From Jeongeupia wiesaeckerbachi (GTDB taxonomy: Bacteria > Pseudomonadota > Gammaproteobacteria > Burkholderiales > Chitinibacteraceae), in NCBI RefSeq assembly GCF_050916355.1, contig NZ_CP136946.1, positions 2,480,001-2,544,000 on the forward strand: a stretch of DNA of 64,000 nucleotides. Reading direction: 5' to 3'. This document shows positions 15,355-22,599 of this stretch, piece by piece. Below the pieces are notes generated by a model. It worked only from the letters and a program-made list of their open reading frames with translations, searched no databases and was not told the DNA's origin. A program made the position numbers and the translations under genes. The first letter of the stretch is position 1; every line of letters begins with the position of its first letter.

Positions 15355-15782
15355 CAGGACACCTTTCGTTGCGCGGGCTGCGCGTTCAATCGCAAGGCGA
15401 AATGCGGGAACTCGCGGAACGGTGCGCCGGGGCGGCCATACCAGTTCAGCCCCAGCTCCATGCCGATCCGGCCAGCGACCAGCCACGACGTGTGTTTGTC
15501 GTCCCACATCGGCTTGCCGTTGACCAGCGGCACGATGTCGAACGCACGCGCAGCCGGCTTGCCGTTCAGCGTGGCGTTGTGCTCGGACTGGCCGCCGCGG
15601 GCATTGGTGACGCGCGGGCCGTGCACGCCGCGCCCCTGGGCGTACAGCGCGTCCTGCTCGGCGTTCGAGCGGTAGGTGCAGGTAATCAGGATATCCAGCC
15701 CGGCGGCCTCGCAGCGCCGCAGAAACTCGCGGCAGATCGGCTGCAAATCCGGGTGAAGGTCTTCGATCTTGCGGCTAGGCAT
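15354..15782 (-). CDS. Endolysin, M15-family peptidase
   Basis: 142 residues from the ATG at 15782 with a GGAGGG ribosome site. It has the M15 / D-Ala-D-Ala carboxypeptidase-like zinc site: YRS near residue 37, SEH (His68), AARAFDI (Asp82) and PHFAL (His127). Phage enzymes of this type (T5-like) cut peptide cross-links in peptidoglycan as L-Ala-D-Glu or similar endopeptidases. There is no signal peptide, so export depends on a holin, which follows. It is the first gene of the late minus-strand operon. Confidence 0.9.
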   Translation of the reverse strand: MPSRKIEDLHPDLQPICREFLRRCEAAGLDILITCTYRSNAEQDALYAQGRGVHGPRVTNARGGQSEHNATLNGKPAARAFDIVPLVNGKPMWDDKHTSWLVAGRIGMELGLNWYGRPGAPFREFPHFALRLNAQPAQRKVS

Positions 15783-15798
15783 GGCGCCCTCCAGACGT

Positions 15799-15828
15799 GA
15801 ACATGCCGCCATATTCGGCGGCATGTTC
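15799..15828. promoter_or_regulatory. Strong 12-bp hairpin between accessory and lysis genes
   Basis: GAACATGCCGCC (15799-15810) and GGCGGCATGTTC (15817-15828) pair perfectly around a 6-base loop. Neither side has a T-run, so it is not a classic terminator. It lies between the stop of the 409-residue membrane protein and the endolysin ribosome site, and so could insulate lysogenic from lytic transcription or control endolysin translation. Confidence 0.5.
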
Positions 15829-15849
15829 GGGGAGGGCTTTTAATGAGGT

Positions 15850-17079
15850 TTAAGGCAGGCTCTGACTTAGATCACATAGATATTGGAATAGCTGCACCGA
15901 ATAGCTACACACAAAAATCAAGGCTGGTTTCGTCAAGGCTAAATACACAATGTGAGCCATGAGAACGCCTACAACAACTACGGCATCGACAGCTCGAAAT
16001 GCAACCCGCTGAGTACGCAACCTATGCTTCAAGGCGGTAAAGGTGCCGGAAACAATGTCCTTGATTGCAGCATAATCGGTTTCGATTTTTTTCCATTTGC
16101 GATCAATTTCTTCTTCGATCGCATTAAGGGTATGAAGTTGGTTACGTAGAACCAGCCACGTCAAAATCGCAAAGACCCAAACCCCGACGAGAACCGCAGA
16201 GTTAACCCACAAAGTGGCGTCAACGGCTGACGTCGGCTTAAGCTGCGTTGCCACAATAATCGTGGCAACAGGAATGCCTAAAATCTGGTTTTGCACATCA
16301 GCGAATGTTTTGTGGATTTTTGCCAGTTCTTCAAGCTTTGCAACTTCCATCTGGTTGACGATTTTCTCATACGAAAAATCGGCCACAAACAGGCGATATC
16401 CTTCGTCGAAACGCTTGAGCAGCTCTGCAACGTGTTCAAGCAGAAAAGCAAAGCGGTTTCGTAGCGTTATCGGAGAACAGATCGCTCGAATCTCCTTCGC
16501 TAGAATCGACAGTTTTTGCTCGCGATGAGTATCCAGTCCAAAGCGGCTTAAAAGCTCCTCGACCTTACGAACATCGAGCTCTGTTAAGTGCTTAACCGAG
16601 TAGCTCACCGGTATGGTCAACTTTCCGCCATCGACCAGTACTAGCTCTTGAGCGTCTTTATCAAGATACGCAGCACACTCGCCGAATAGCTCGATCAGCT
16701 TCAGCACTATTTGATAACGCGCTACTAGCTCGGGAGGATCGGCATCACCCGATGCCCATACCTCATCTAAGAGGAAGAACCTCTGGGCTCGTATGCGACC
16801 TGTCCGGAAGTTGAGCACATCCTCCAAAGATTGCGCAAAACATCCCAACCCAACCCTAGGATCCTCTACATGGAAATGGATGGTGTCGCCAACGTTGATC
16901 TTGGAGGCATCAAGGCCGCTATAAGCGAGCCCGAACTCTCGCGGGTCATCGAAAAGTTTTATGAGAAGCGTCAGCTGTTCAGTGGTGGCGACAGTCAGTG
17001 TGCCTGCACGAGCGCAGGCCTCGAACTGGGTCGCTCGATACACTGATACCAGCTGTTCAAATTTCTCCTTGCTCATCAT
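15850..17079 (-). CDS. Multi-TM accessory protein paired with NdpA-like gene
   Basis: 409 residues from the ATG at 17079, with GAAGAG four bases upstream; a TTG at 17091 and an ATG at 17076 are alternatives. The first 250 residues are predicted soluble and helical. The last 150 carry about three hydrophobic segments (ILGIPVATIIVATQL, WVNSAVLVGVWVFAILTWLV, AVDAVVVVGVLMAHIVYLAL), with a charged EEEIDRKWKKIETDY loop between the second and third. No known family was recognised. It starts inside the end of the NdpA-like gene (23-base overlap), so the two are coupled. Base composition is visibly more AT-rich than the phage core. A membrane effector is one possibility. Confidence 0.85.
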   Translation of the reverse strand: MMSKEKFEQLVSVYRATQFEACARAGTLTVATTEQLTLLIKLFDDPREFGLAYSGLDASKINVGDTIHFHVEDPRVGLGCFAQSLEDVLNFRTGRIRAQRFFLLDEVWASGDADPPELVARYQIVLKLIELFGECAAYLDKDAQELVLVDGGKLTIPVSYSVKHLTELDVRKVEELLSRFGLDTHREQKLSILAKEIRAICSPITLRNRFAFLLEHVAELLKRFDEGYRLFVADFSYEKIVNQMEVAKLEELAKIHKTFADVQNQILGIPVATIIVATQLKPTSAVDATLWVNSAVLVGVWVFAILTWLVLRNQLHTLNAIEEEIDRKWKKIETDYAAIKDIVSGTFTALKHRLRTQRVAFRAVDAVVVVGVLMAHIVYLALTKPALIFVCSYSVQLFQYLCDLSQSLP

Positions 17080-18076
17080 TGAGCTCTTCAATCAACTCTT
17101 GGCGTAAGTGGTCAGGGATGCTCGACAGGACGATCGTGTCGCGGTTTCGGTCATACTTTAGGTGGCCCGAACGGATCGCCTTTCTGTCGAAAGTTAGCTT
17201 CCAGTAGTCGGACTTGCCTTCGAACTTTATCAGTCGTCTGGTTGCGCGTCGATCAGGTACGAACCCGTCGGATAGCGAAAGCTCGTCGCTGATCAGCGTG
17301 CTGCGGAGCAGTTCTGGCTCTTCTGGCCACAGCCGATTGATCAGTGCCTCAAGACTGACCGGAGTGCCATCCTTGCGTAACTGCTCCAGATACCCATGTG
17401 CATCCTCGAACAAGCTGTCCTTGGCCTCAGTAGACAGCCCCTGCGTTTCGGCGAATGTTTCCAGCCCCCGCACCAGCTTTTGGGTTTCCTTCAGCGCTTC
17501 CAAAACGTCGTTGCAACCAAGGAACAGTTTGAAATACTCGGCTACATCGCTGCGACCTTTTAAAAATCCGATATAGCGTTCTTTGTCAGCTCGCCATGCC
17601 GTCAAACTTATTCGGCCAGCAACGCGTAGTTGGCTCATATCAAGGTGAATGCTGGCCGCTACCGCAAGTTGCTCAGTGATCGCGGCACCGACCACGTCGG
17701 TAACCATCGCGACAAGTAAATATTCAGTGTTGTCGTTCGTGATCGTCGTAAAGAGGACGTAGCCTCCACTTGCCAAAAGTTCTTGTGATGCGCGATTTGC
17801 AAGGTGCTGCATCATGCGCTGCGTCATCTCGACGAAGCTGAGTTCATCATCTGCGTAGTGCTGCCGCACATATTTTACGGTCGGGTATTCATCTTCGCTT
17901 TCCTCGAAACGACCATACCCTTTTCCAAGCCGACTGCTATACAGCTTATGTAGTTGTTCGACCAAGCGCTGAATAGTCTCGTCAATTGGCAAAGGGTCAT
18001 CTCGAAGCTCTACGGTTGCTTCTCGTTTGTGCTGCTCTTTCTTGAGTTTATGCACGATGAAATTTTCTACTTGCAA
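17057..18076 (-). CDS. NdpA/YejK-like nucleoid-associated protein on the prophage
   Basis: 339 residues from a TTG at 18076, with GGGAG six bases upstream. It has the 37-kDa nucleoid-associated protein layout (NA37): VENFIVHKLKKEQ start, VEQLHKLYSSRLGKGYGRFE, a hydrophobic GGYVLFTTITNDNTEYLLVA segment, HLDMSQLRVAGRISLTAW, RYIGFLKGRSDVAEYFKLFL and a C-terminal LIKFEGKSDYWKLTFDR part. E. coli YejK binds DNA in the nucleoid. Here it lies in the lysogenic cassette with an overlapping membrane protein gene. Host-copy roles do not explain this pairing. Confidence 0.85.
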   Translation of the reverse strand: MQVENFIVHKLKKEQHKREATVELRDDPLPIDETIQRLVEQLHKLYSSRLGKGYGRFEESEDEYPTVKYVRQHYADDELSFVEMTQRMMQHLANRASQELLASGGYVLFTTITNDNTEYLLVAMVTDVVGAAITEQLAVAASIHLDMSQLRVAGRISLTAWRADKERYIGFLKGRSDVAEYFKLFLGCNDVLEALKETQKLVRGLETFAETQGLSTEAKDSLFEDAHGYLEQLRKDGTPVSLEALINRLWPEEPELLRSTLISDELSLSDGFVPDRRATRRLIKFEGKSDYWKLTFDRKAIRSGHLKYDRNRDTIVLSSIPDHLRQELIEELNDEQGEI

Positions 18077-18103
18077 TTCCTTCTCCCTTGCGATTTGGTA
18101 TTT

Positions 18104-18484
18104 TTAAAAATTTGTGAATGCAGTAGCTTGTAGTTTTTCGAATGTCTTGCGATCCGTTTTGGCTAGCATCTTCCGGCCCTCGGTGAAGGTCGCGGCAAGG
18201 AGGATCGAAGCCGGTTTTTTGTCTACGGCCCCGAGTAGTCCGCCGATGACCAGGCCGGCTACGCCGAACATGGCGCCACCGGCTAAGCCGAGCCCAGCGG
18301 CTCCGGCCATTCGGCTGGCCGCCTCTTCGCTGATTTGCTCAACAGTCAACAGCTCTTCACTCGGTTTAACGGTGATCGCCGCCGGGAATCCCTGCTTGGG
18401 CTTCTTCGGGAACACCAGTAATCCCCAGCCAAACTCCGCCCGGCCGGGCGGGAAATCACCTGCCAAAACCTCGACTGCTGCCAT
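18104..18484 (-). CDS. Glycine-rich hydrophobic hypothetical protein
   Basis: 126 residues with AGAGG before the ATG at 18484. After an N-terminal LAGDFPPGRAEFGWGLLVFP segment, the middle holds a Gly/Ala-rich membrane-like stretch (about residues 58-88, MAGAAGLGLAGGAMFGVAGL), then ATFTEGRKMLAKTDRKTFEK. Proteins with this layout are widespread in proteobacteria but have no assigned function. It is 17 bases after the coiled-coil gene and 27 before the NdpA-like gene, so probably in one transcript. Confidence 0.78.
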   Translation of the reverse strand: MAAVEVLAGDFPPGRAEFGWGLLVFPKKPKQGFPAAITVKPSEELLTVEQISEEAASRMAGAAGLGLAGGAMFGVAGLVIGGLLGAVDKKPASILLAATFTEGRKMLAKTDRKTFEKLQATAFTNF

Positions 18485-18501
18485 TGCGTTTCCTCTTGGC
18501 G

Positions 18502-19422
18502 TTAGAACAGTTCTTTCTGGATATTGATCACTGGCAACTCCGGCTCAGGAGTAGTCGGCCGAGGCCGTTTGCGGGATTGCGCTTTGGGCTTAACCGGCGG
18601 CGGCTTGACGGCCTGCCAGTACGGCAGTGCCAGCTTTTCCGGACGCACGCACTCAAGATCGGCAGCACCGTCGTTAGCGACGATGCTGCCAACGGTATAT
18701 GGCTTGCCGTCGAACTCGCACACCGACAACCGGGCCTCGGCAGCCTGCGCCGCATTGGTGGCGGTGTACGCCTGATAACCAAAATAGGCCGTGGCCAATA
18801 CCGCGACGACAGCGATGCCCGCGGCGAGCAACAAACCTCGGCGGCTACGCGCCAGGCGGGCCGTGGTGGTGCTGCAGGTCTGGCACAAGGGGCGCAGCGG
18901 CTTGGCCAAGCGCAACTGCTCCGCTTGGCGTTGTGCTTCGGTCAGTTGCTCTTGGTATTGCTTCGCTTGGTGCCTTACTTCCGCCAGTTGCTGCAGATAT
19001 TGCTGCTCGTGCGCTGTGCTCAACTTGAGCTGTGCGGATAAGGCGGTGACTTGTTGCACAACCTTGGTCATCGCACCCGCGTTTTCGTCCAGCTCGGCAC
19101 TTTGCTGAGTTCTATTGTGCTGCAGCTCTGCAACTTCGTTCCAGGCATCTAGCAGCTTGTTGACCGCATCCCGCTGCTCAAGCCGAAGCTCGTTGATACC
19201 GGCGTTGAACAACGTCTTGAGGCGAGAGCGGATCTCGACCAAGGCCTCGTTAGTGATCGCCGACAGGCGCTCCACCTTCAGGTGAATTTCCCGTTTCTCC
19301 GCCGCATTCAACTCCCGGCCTTTGTCTTCGCCGTAGTAGTTGTTGATGTCGCCGGCAGCCGCCTGATCAATCTGAGCCCCGCCAAAACTGACCGTTTTGC
19401 CTTCATCCCCGTCTTGCGTCAC
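18502..19422 (-). CDS. Coiled-coil membrane protein with AQI-GDI N-terminal motif
   Basis: 306 residues from a GTG overlapping the repressor stop (GTGA). Residues 12-31 read SFGGAQIDQAAAGDINNYYG, a motif that also forms the repressor C-terminus. Residues 40-172 are a long coiled coil. CQTC (180-183) comes before one transmembrane helix (about 196-216), followed by a small domain and a Pro/Lys-rich tail. The coupling means it is made with the repressor in the lysogen. The family is not recognised. A receptor- or adaptor-like membrane protein is an inference only. Confidence 0.82.
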   Translation of the reverse strand: MTQDGDEGKTVSFGGAQIDQAAAGDINNYYGEDKGRELNAAEKREIHLKVERLSAITNEALVEIRSRLKTLFNAGINELRLEQRDAVNKLLDAWNEVAELQHNRTQQSAELDENAGAMTKVVQQVTALSAQLKLSTAHEQQYLQQLAEVRHQAKQYQEQLTEAQRQAEQLRLAKPLRPLCQTCSTTTARLARSRRGLLLAAGIAVVAVLATAYFGYQAYTATNAAQAAEARLSVCEFDGKPYTVGSIVANDGAADLECVRPEKLALPYWQAVKPPPVKPKAQSRKRPRPTTPEPELPVINIQKELF

Positions 19423-19829
19423 TTCTTCTTTCCGTTTTTGTTGACGATGTCTCCCGCCGAAGCTTGGCCGATCTGGGCATTGCCATAGTCGACCGTGTAA
19501 CGCGGTCCTTTGGTGGGGGCTGTCGGTGCCGAGCCTGCCTTGAGGCCTGCAACTGCCGAGGCTTTGACGGCCAGTGGCGCCGCCCGGAACAGTCCTAGCA
19601 GTTCCTGCTCATCCTCTGTGAGTGCTGCAGTCGAGCGAACTCCGGTAACGACGTACTGAATGTCAGCACCAACTTTGGCGATAGCTGCCAGATATCCGGC
19701 CTTCGGCTGCGTTAAGTCTTTCTCATAGTCGATCTGGCTCTTCTTGGTCGTTTCCGCCAAGCCAGCAAACGCTGGCTGAGCAAATCCCAAGCGCTCTCGC
19801 TCTTCCCGTAGGCGTGCCCCGATGGTCAC
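19419..19829 (-). CDS. Prophage repressor, HTH (XRE/Cro-CI type)
   Basis: 136 residues from a GTG at 19829 with GGAGA seven bases upstream. Residues 4-60 form a helix-turn-helix domain (IGARLREERERLGFAQPAFA, ETTKKSQIDYEKDLTQPKAG). The C-terminal half is an oligomerisation region (LTEDEQELLGLFRAAPLAVK) and a tail GNAQIGQASAGDIVNKNG. It is divergent from the early operon with a 20-bp palindrome between, as expected for the Mu-like c repressor. The tail motif is shared with the next gene. Confidence 0.88.
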   Translation of the reverse strand: MTIGARLREERERLGFAQPAFAGLAETTKKSQIDYEKDLTQPKAGYLAAIAKVGADIQYVVTGVRSTAALTEDEQELLGLFRAAPLAVKASAVAGLKAGSAPTAPTKGPRYTVDYGNAQIGQASAGDIVNKNGKKK

Positions 19830-19849
19830 AAAAAAATCTCCACATACGC

Positions 19850-19878
19850 TTGACTGGTAACTATTTAGTTACCATAAT
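19850..19878 (+). promoter_or_regulatory. Early promoter with overlapping repressor operator
   Basis: TTGACT (19850-19855) and CATAAT (19873-19878) are separated by exactly 17 bases, a near-consensus sigma-70 promoter reading into the transposition operon. Between them is the palindrome TGGTAACTATTTAGTTACCA (19855-19874; 9-bp arms, 2-base spacer). A protein bound there would block the promoter, so it is the likely operator for the divergent repressor. The leader to the first gene is about 75 bases. Confidence 0.85.
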
Positions 19879-19959
19879 CAATTCACACCGTCCCACCACG
19901 AACGGCAACTTAATCGGCACTACTTCCAGCGCCGCTGCCCCTTCAACAGGAGCCCCAAC

Positions 19960-20223
19960 ATGAAACTGCGCACCCCGGACGAAGCGCGCGCGGCGCTTGA
20001 AGCCCAAGGCATTTCGATCACCCAGTGGGCGATCGCCAACAAATACTCACCGAACCTCGTGTTCGAGGTGCTCGGCGGCCGCAAGAAGTGCGTCCGTGGC
20101 CAATCTCACGAGATCGCCATCAAGCTCGGCATCAAGGAAGGCGAAATCTGCGCCGACCCGGCCCGCGCCCTGGAGCGCCGCGAAGGAACCGAGCGCCGCA
20201 TCGCCGAACGTCGCGCTGCCTGA
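19960..20223 (+). CDS. BcepMu gp16-like DNA-binding protein, first early gene
   Basis: 87 residues, MKLRTPDEARAALEAQGISI, then TQWAIANKYSPNLVFEVLGG-RKKCVRGQSHEIAIKLG, the BcepMu_gp16 family pattern with a helix-turn-helix. The family is found next to the repressor in BcepMu-type phages and probably acts like Ner to turn down early or repressor transcription. It is the first gene after the early promoter. Confidence 0.88.
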   Translation: MKLRTPDEARAALEAQGISITQWAIANKYSPNLVFEVLGGRKKCVRGQSHEIAIKLGIKEGEICADPARALERREGTERRIAERRAA

Positions 20224-20360
20224 GCCCGTCATGAAGCTCGATCACTTTGACCTCCCGATTCTCGGCGGCAACGTCCAACCCACTCCACTGGACAGCGCAA
20301 AACAGCTACGCGCAACGATGACACGCGACAACGGCAAGGTGCTGATTTCTCTCAGTGAGG

Positions 20361-20675
20361 CTATGGCCATGCTCCAAGCTGCTCAGCAATCCGGTACAGC
20401 TTCTTCCGGGCTTCCAGTTGCTCCAAAGGCTCGTAGTCGTCGGCTTGGCCTGTCTGCGCAGCTGCCGCATCGAATCGCGCCGCGACGTCCTTCCATCTCG
20501 GCGCCAAGCTCGCGGCGATTTCTGGTTGCGCTTTCAACAGCGGCGGTAGCAAGTCGCACAGCACCACGAACAGGCCATTGGCCCAATCGTCAACGCGGTC
20601 GATTTCCGCGCGTAGCTGTTCAACCTGCAGCTCCAGCGCTGCGTGGCGTTGCTCCCAATCCTGCGCTTGCGACAT
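20361..20675 (-). CDS. Antisense helical protein inside the early region
   Basis: 104 residues from the ATG at 20675, preceded by AAGGA. The protein (MSQAQDWEQRHAALELQVEQ) is amphipathic and coiled-coil-like with a hydrophobic centre (NGLFVVLCDLLPPLLKAQPE). It runs against the surrounding early genes, in a stretch where the plus strand encodes only Arg/Ser/Ala-rich sequence. It may be a lysogen-expressed moron. Function is unknown. Confidence 0.6.
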   Translation of the reverse strand: MSQAQDWEQRHAALELQVEQLRAEIDRVDDWANGLFVVLCDLLPPLLKAQPEIAASLAPRWKDVAARFDAAAAQTGQADDYEPLEQLEARKKLYRIAEQLGAWP

Positions 20676-20787
20676 GGTCTTTTTCCTTACGCGAATCATA
20701 TGCCGTCACTATCGCAAGCTGCAACGGTCTTGCACAGGGCGAAAAAACTTATTTATTTGGAATGCCAGTAAAACCGGGGTTCCAGCC

Positions 20788-21261
20788 ATGAAGCGCAGCT
20801 GGAACAGGTTCGTCGCCGCCGACTCCACGTCAGCCATTCGTGGCTGCCTCGGCTATGCCAGAGACCACAGAAACCTTTCAGTCGAGGGCGTGGCTGATCT
20901 TGCTGGTTTCAGCCACCACGACCTCTACAAGTACGCCAGCAATGGCCGCATGCCAGCAATCCTGATCCCTCCGTTCGAACACGCGTGCGGTGCGCACTTT
21001 CTCAGCGATTGGTTGGCACTGAAGGCGGGCCGGTTGGTGATTTCGGTTCCGCTCGGCCGCTCCACCAGCGCAAAAGACATCAATGCACTGCAGACGGTAC
21101 TGAACGACGCAGTCGGCCAGATCCTGGCCTTCGCTGCCGGCAACACGGATGAGCATCAGGCACTGTCGGCGATTCACGCGGCAATGGCCGGCTTGGCCTG
21201 GCATCGCGTCAACATCGAAAAACACAGCCAGCCCGAACTGGCGCTGGGAGCGGACGAATGA
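20788..21261 (+). CDS. Early regulatory protein with HTH, CII-like
   Basis: 157 residues, MKRSWNRFVAADSTSAIRGC. The SVEGVADLAGFSHHDLYKYA segment looks like a helix-turn-helix, followed by HACGAHFLSDWLALKAGRLV and a helical C-terminus. This resembles phage CII-type regulators (Phage_CP76), but similarity was judged by eye. The start has GGGG upstream. The stop overlaps the next start (ATGA). A possible promoter, TTGCAC-17-TTATTT, lies at about 20,730-20,760. Confidence 0.72.
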   Translation: MKRSWNRFVAADSTSAIRGCLGYARDHRNLSVEGVADLAGFSHHDLYKYASNGRMPAILIPPFEHACGAHFLSDWLALKAGRLVISVPLGRSTSAKDINALQTVLNDAVGQILAFAAGNTDEHQALSAIHAAMAGLAWHRVNIEKHSQPELALGADE

Positions 21262-21572
21262 GCGAAACCAGCAAGCCGGCGCAATCGGTCCGCCGCGCCT
21301 TTCGTTTGGTGTGGGTGCTGCAGGGCCACAGCTTTGAGGGGCTGCGCCTGAAACAGGTGGCCGATGCCTTGCAGGTCAGTTCGCCGATGGCGCTGCGCGA
21401 TCTGCAGGTGCTGGCCGAGGAAGGTTTGGCCGAGCGCGTACCGGGCCGCGAGGACTGCTGGCGACTGACGCCCAAGCTGGTGCAGCTTGCCTGCGCCCAT
21501 CAGGAAGAAATGCGGCGCCTGAAGGCTGCCGTTGATGAATTCACCCAGCGCTATACGCGCCAACCCCGCTAA
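21258..21572 (+). CDS. IclR-type winged-helix protein without ligand domain
   Basis: 104 residues. SVRRAFRLVWVLQGHSFEGL followed by LRLKQVADALQVSSPMALRD and LQVLAEEGLAERVPGREDCW is a winged helix like the IclR N-terminal domain; the effector-binding domain is absent. It lies in the early operon between a CII-like protein and a DUF3102-like protein, so it probably regulates phage transcription or assists transposition. Confidence 0.82.
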   Translation: MSETSKPAQSVRRAFRLVWVLQGHSFEGLRLKQVADALQVSSPMALRDLQVLAEEGLAERVPGREDCWRLTPKLVQLACAHQEEMRRLKAAVDEFTQRYTRQPR

Positions 21573-21584
21573 GAGGAAAAGCCC

Positions 21585-22598
21585 ATGGCTCGCAAACCGC
21601 TCACCATCGTAGAGGCAGTCGGCCCCGATTTCATCGGCGGTACGCTGCCGGACGACACCGCCAGGGAAATCGTTGTCCGTGAGGCAATGGATCAACAGGA
21701 CAGCCGCGTCCGTGCCGTTGCGGTGCAGCTGGGTTACCAGTTGCCCGCCGATTGCATCGACCCCGATCTGATCCAGCGCGATATCGCCGCCAATATGCGC
21801 CGCAGCGTCGAAGCCTGCCTGGAAGTGGGCCGAGGGCTGGCCGTGCTCAAGGCCGCTTGCGAGCACGGGCAGTTCACTGCCAGATTGGAGGTATTGGGTA
21901 TTGAACATACCGTCGCTATTCGATTCATGCAGGCGGCGATGAAGTTTTCAAAAGCTGCGACGTCGCAGCTTTTGACGAAGGCTATCGGCAATCAATCCAA
22001 GCTGTTCGAAATGCTGGTGCTCGACGACGAGCAGATCGAGGAACTCGAACTCACCGGATCGACCGGCGAGCTCACGCTCGACGACGTCGCCACCATGAGC
22101 GTGAAGGAGCTGCGCGCCAAACTGCGCGAGGCCCGCGACAGCCTGACTGACAAAGACCGCGTGCTTGAAGCGCGCAACAGCAAGATCGACGAGCTCGACG
22201 AGAAGCTGGTGCGTACCACGCGGCAGGTGCAGGCGCTGAGCCCGGCCGAGATCGGTGAACAGATTCGCACCGAAGCGACGGCCATGATGTCCCGGGCGGA
22301 AACCGAGCTACGCGCGCTCAAGCCGGCGTTCGATGCCTTGCAGCAGCACAGTACCGATCACGGCAGCGCGCACGCCGACTTCATGGCCGGTTTGGTGGCA
22401 CAGCTGCAGTTCGCGTTGAACCAGCTGCGCGGCGAGTTTGATATCGCCGATGCGCCCAGCGGCGACGCCACGCCGGCGTGGCTGCGCGAAGGCGCGGAAG
22501 AAGAGGCGCTGGCTGCCATTCGCCAAGCAGGTCAGTCGATGGGCATGAGCTTCGACGCCAACGGCTTGCCGGTCGCCGGCACCGCGCAAGGGGCCTGA
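21585..22598 (+). CDS. DUF3102-like coiled-coil phage protein
   Basis: 337 residues, MARKPLTIVEAVGPDFIGGT. Residues about 65-130 (IAANMRRSVEACLEVGRGLA, LKAACEHGQFTARLEVLGIE, RFMQAAMKFSKA) resemble DUF3102, a domain often found next to transposition or replication genes. The middle is a charged coiled coil (KELRAKLREARDSLTDKDRV). It is placed directly before the transposase. Function is unknown. Confidence 0.82.
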   Translation: MARKPLTIVEAVGPDFIGGTLPDDTAREIVVREAMDQQDSRVRAVAVQLGYQLPADCIDPDLIQRDIAANMRRSVEACLEVGRGLAVLKAACEHGQFTARLEVLGIEHTVAIRFMQAAMKFSKAATSQLLTKAIGNQSKLFEMLVLDDEQIEELELTGSTGELTLDDVATMSVKELRAKLREARDSLTDKDRVLEARNSKIDELDEKLVRTTRQVQALSPAEIGEQIRTEATAMMSRAETELRALKPAFDALQQHSTDHGSAHADFMAGLVAQLQFALNQLRGEFDIADAPSGDATPAWLREGAEEEALAAIRQAGQSMGMSFDANGLPVAGTAQGA

Positions 22599-22599
22599 G

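Noticed and set aside
20231..20791. Plus-strand frame starting MKLDHFDLPILGGNVQPTPL
   Set aside because: The first 55 residues look protein-like, but there is no good ribosome site and the rest is Arg/Ser/Pro-rich antisense of the better-supported minus-strand gene. It could be the remnant of a short early gene.
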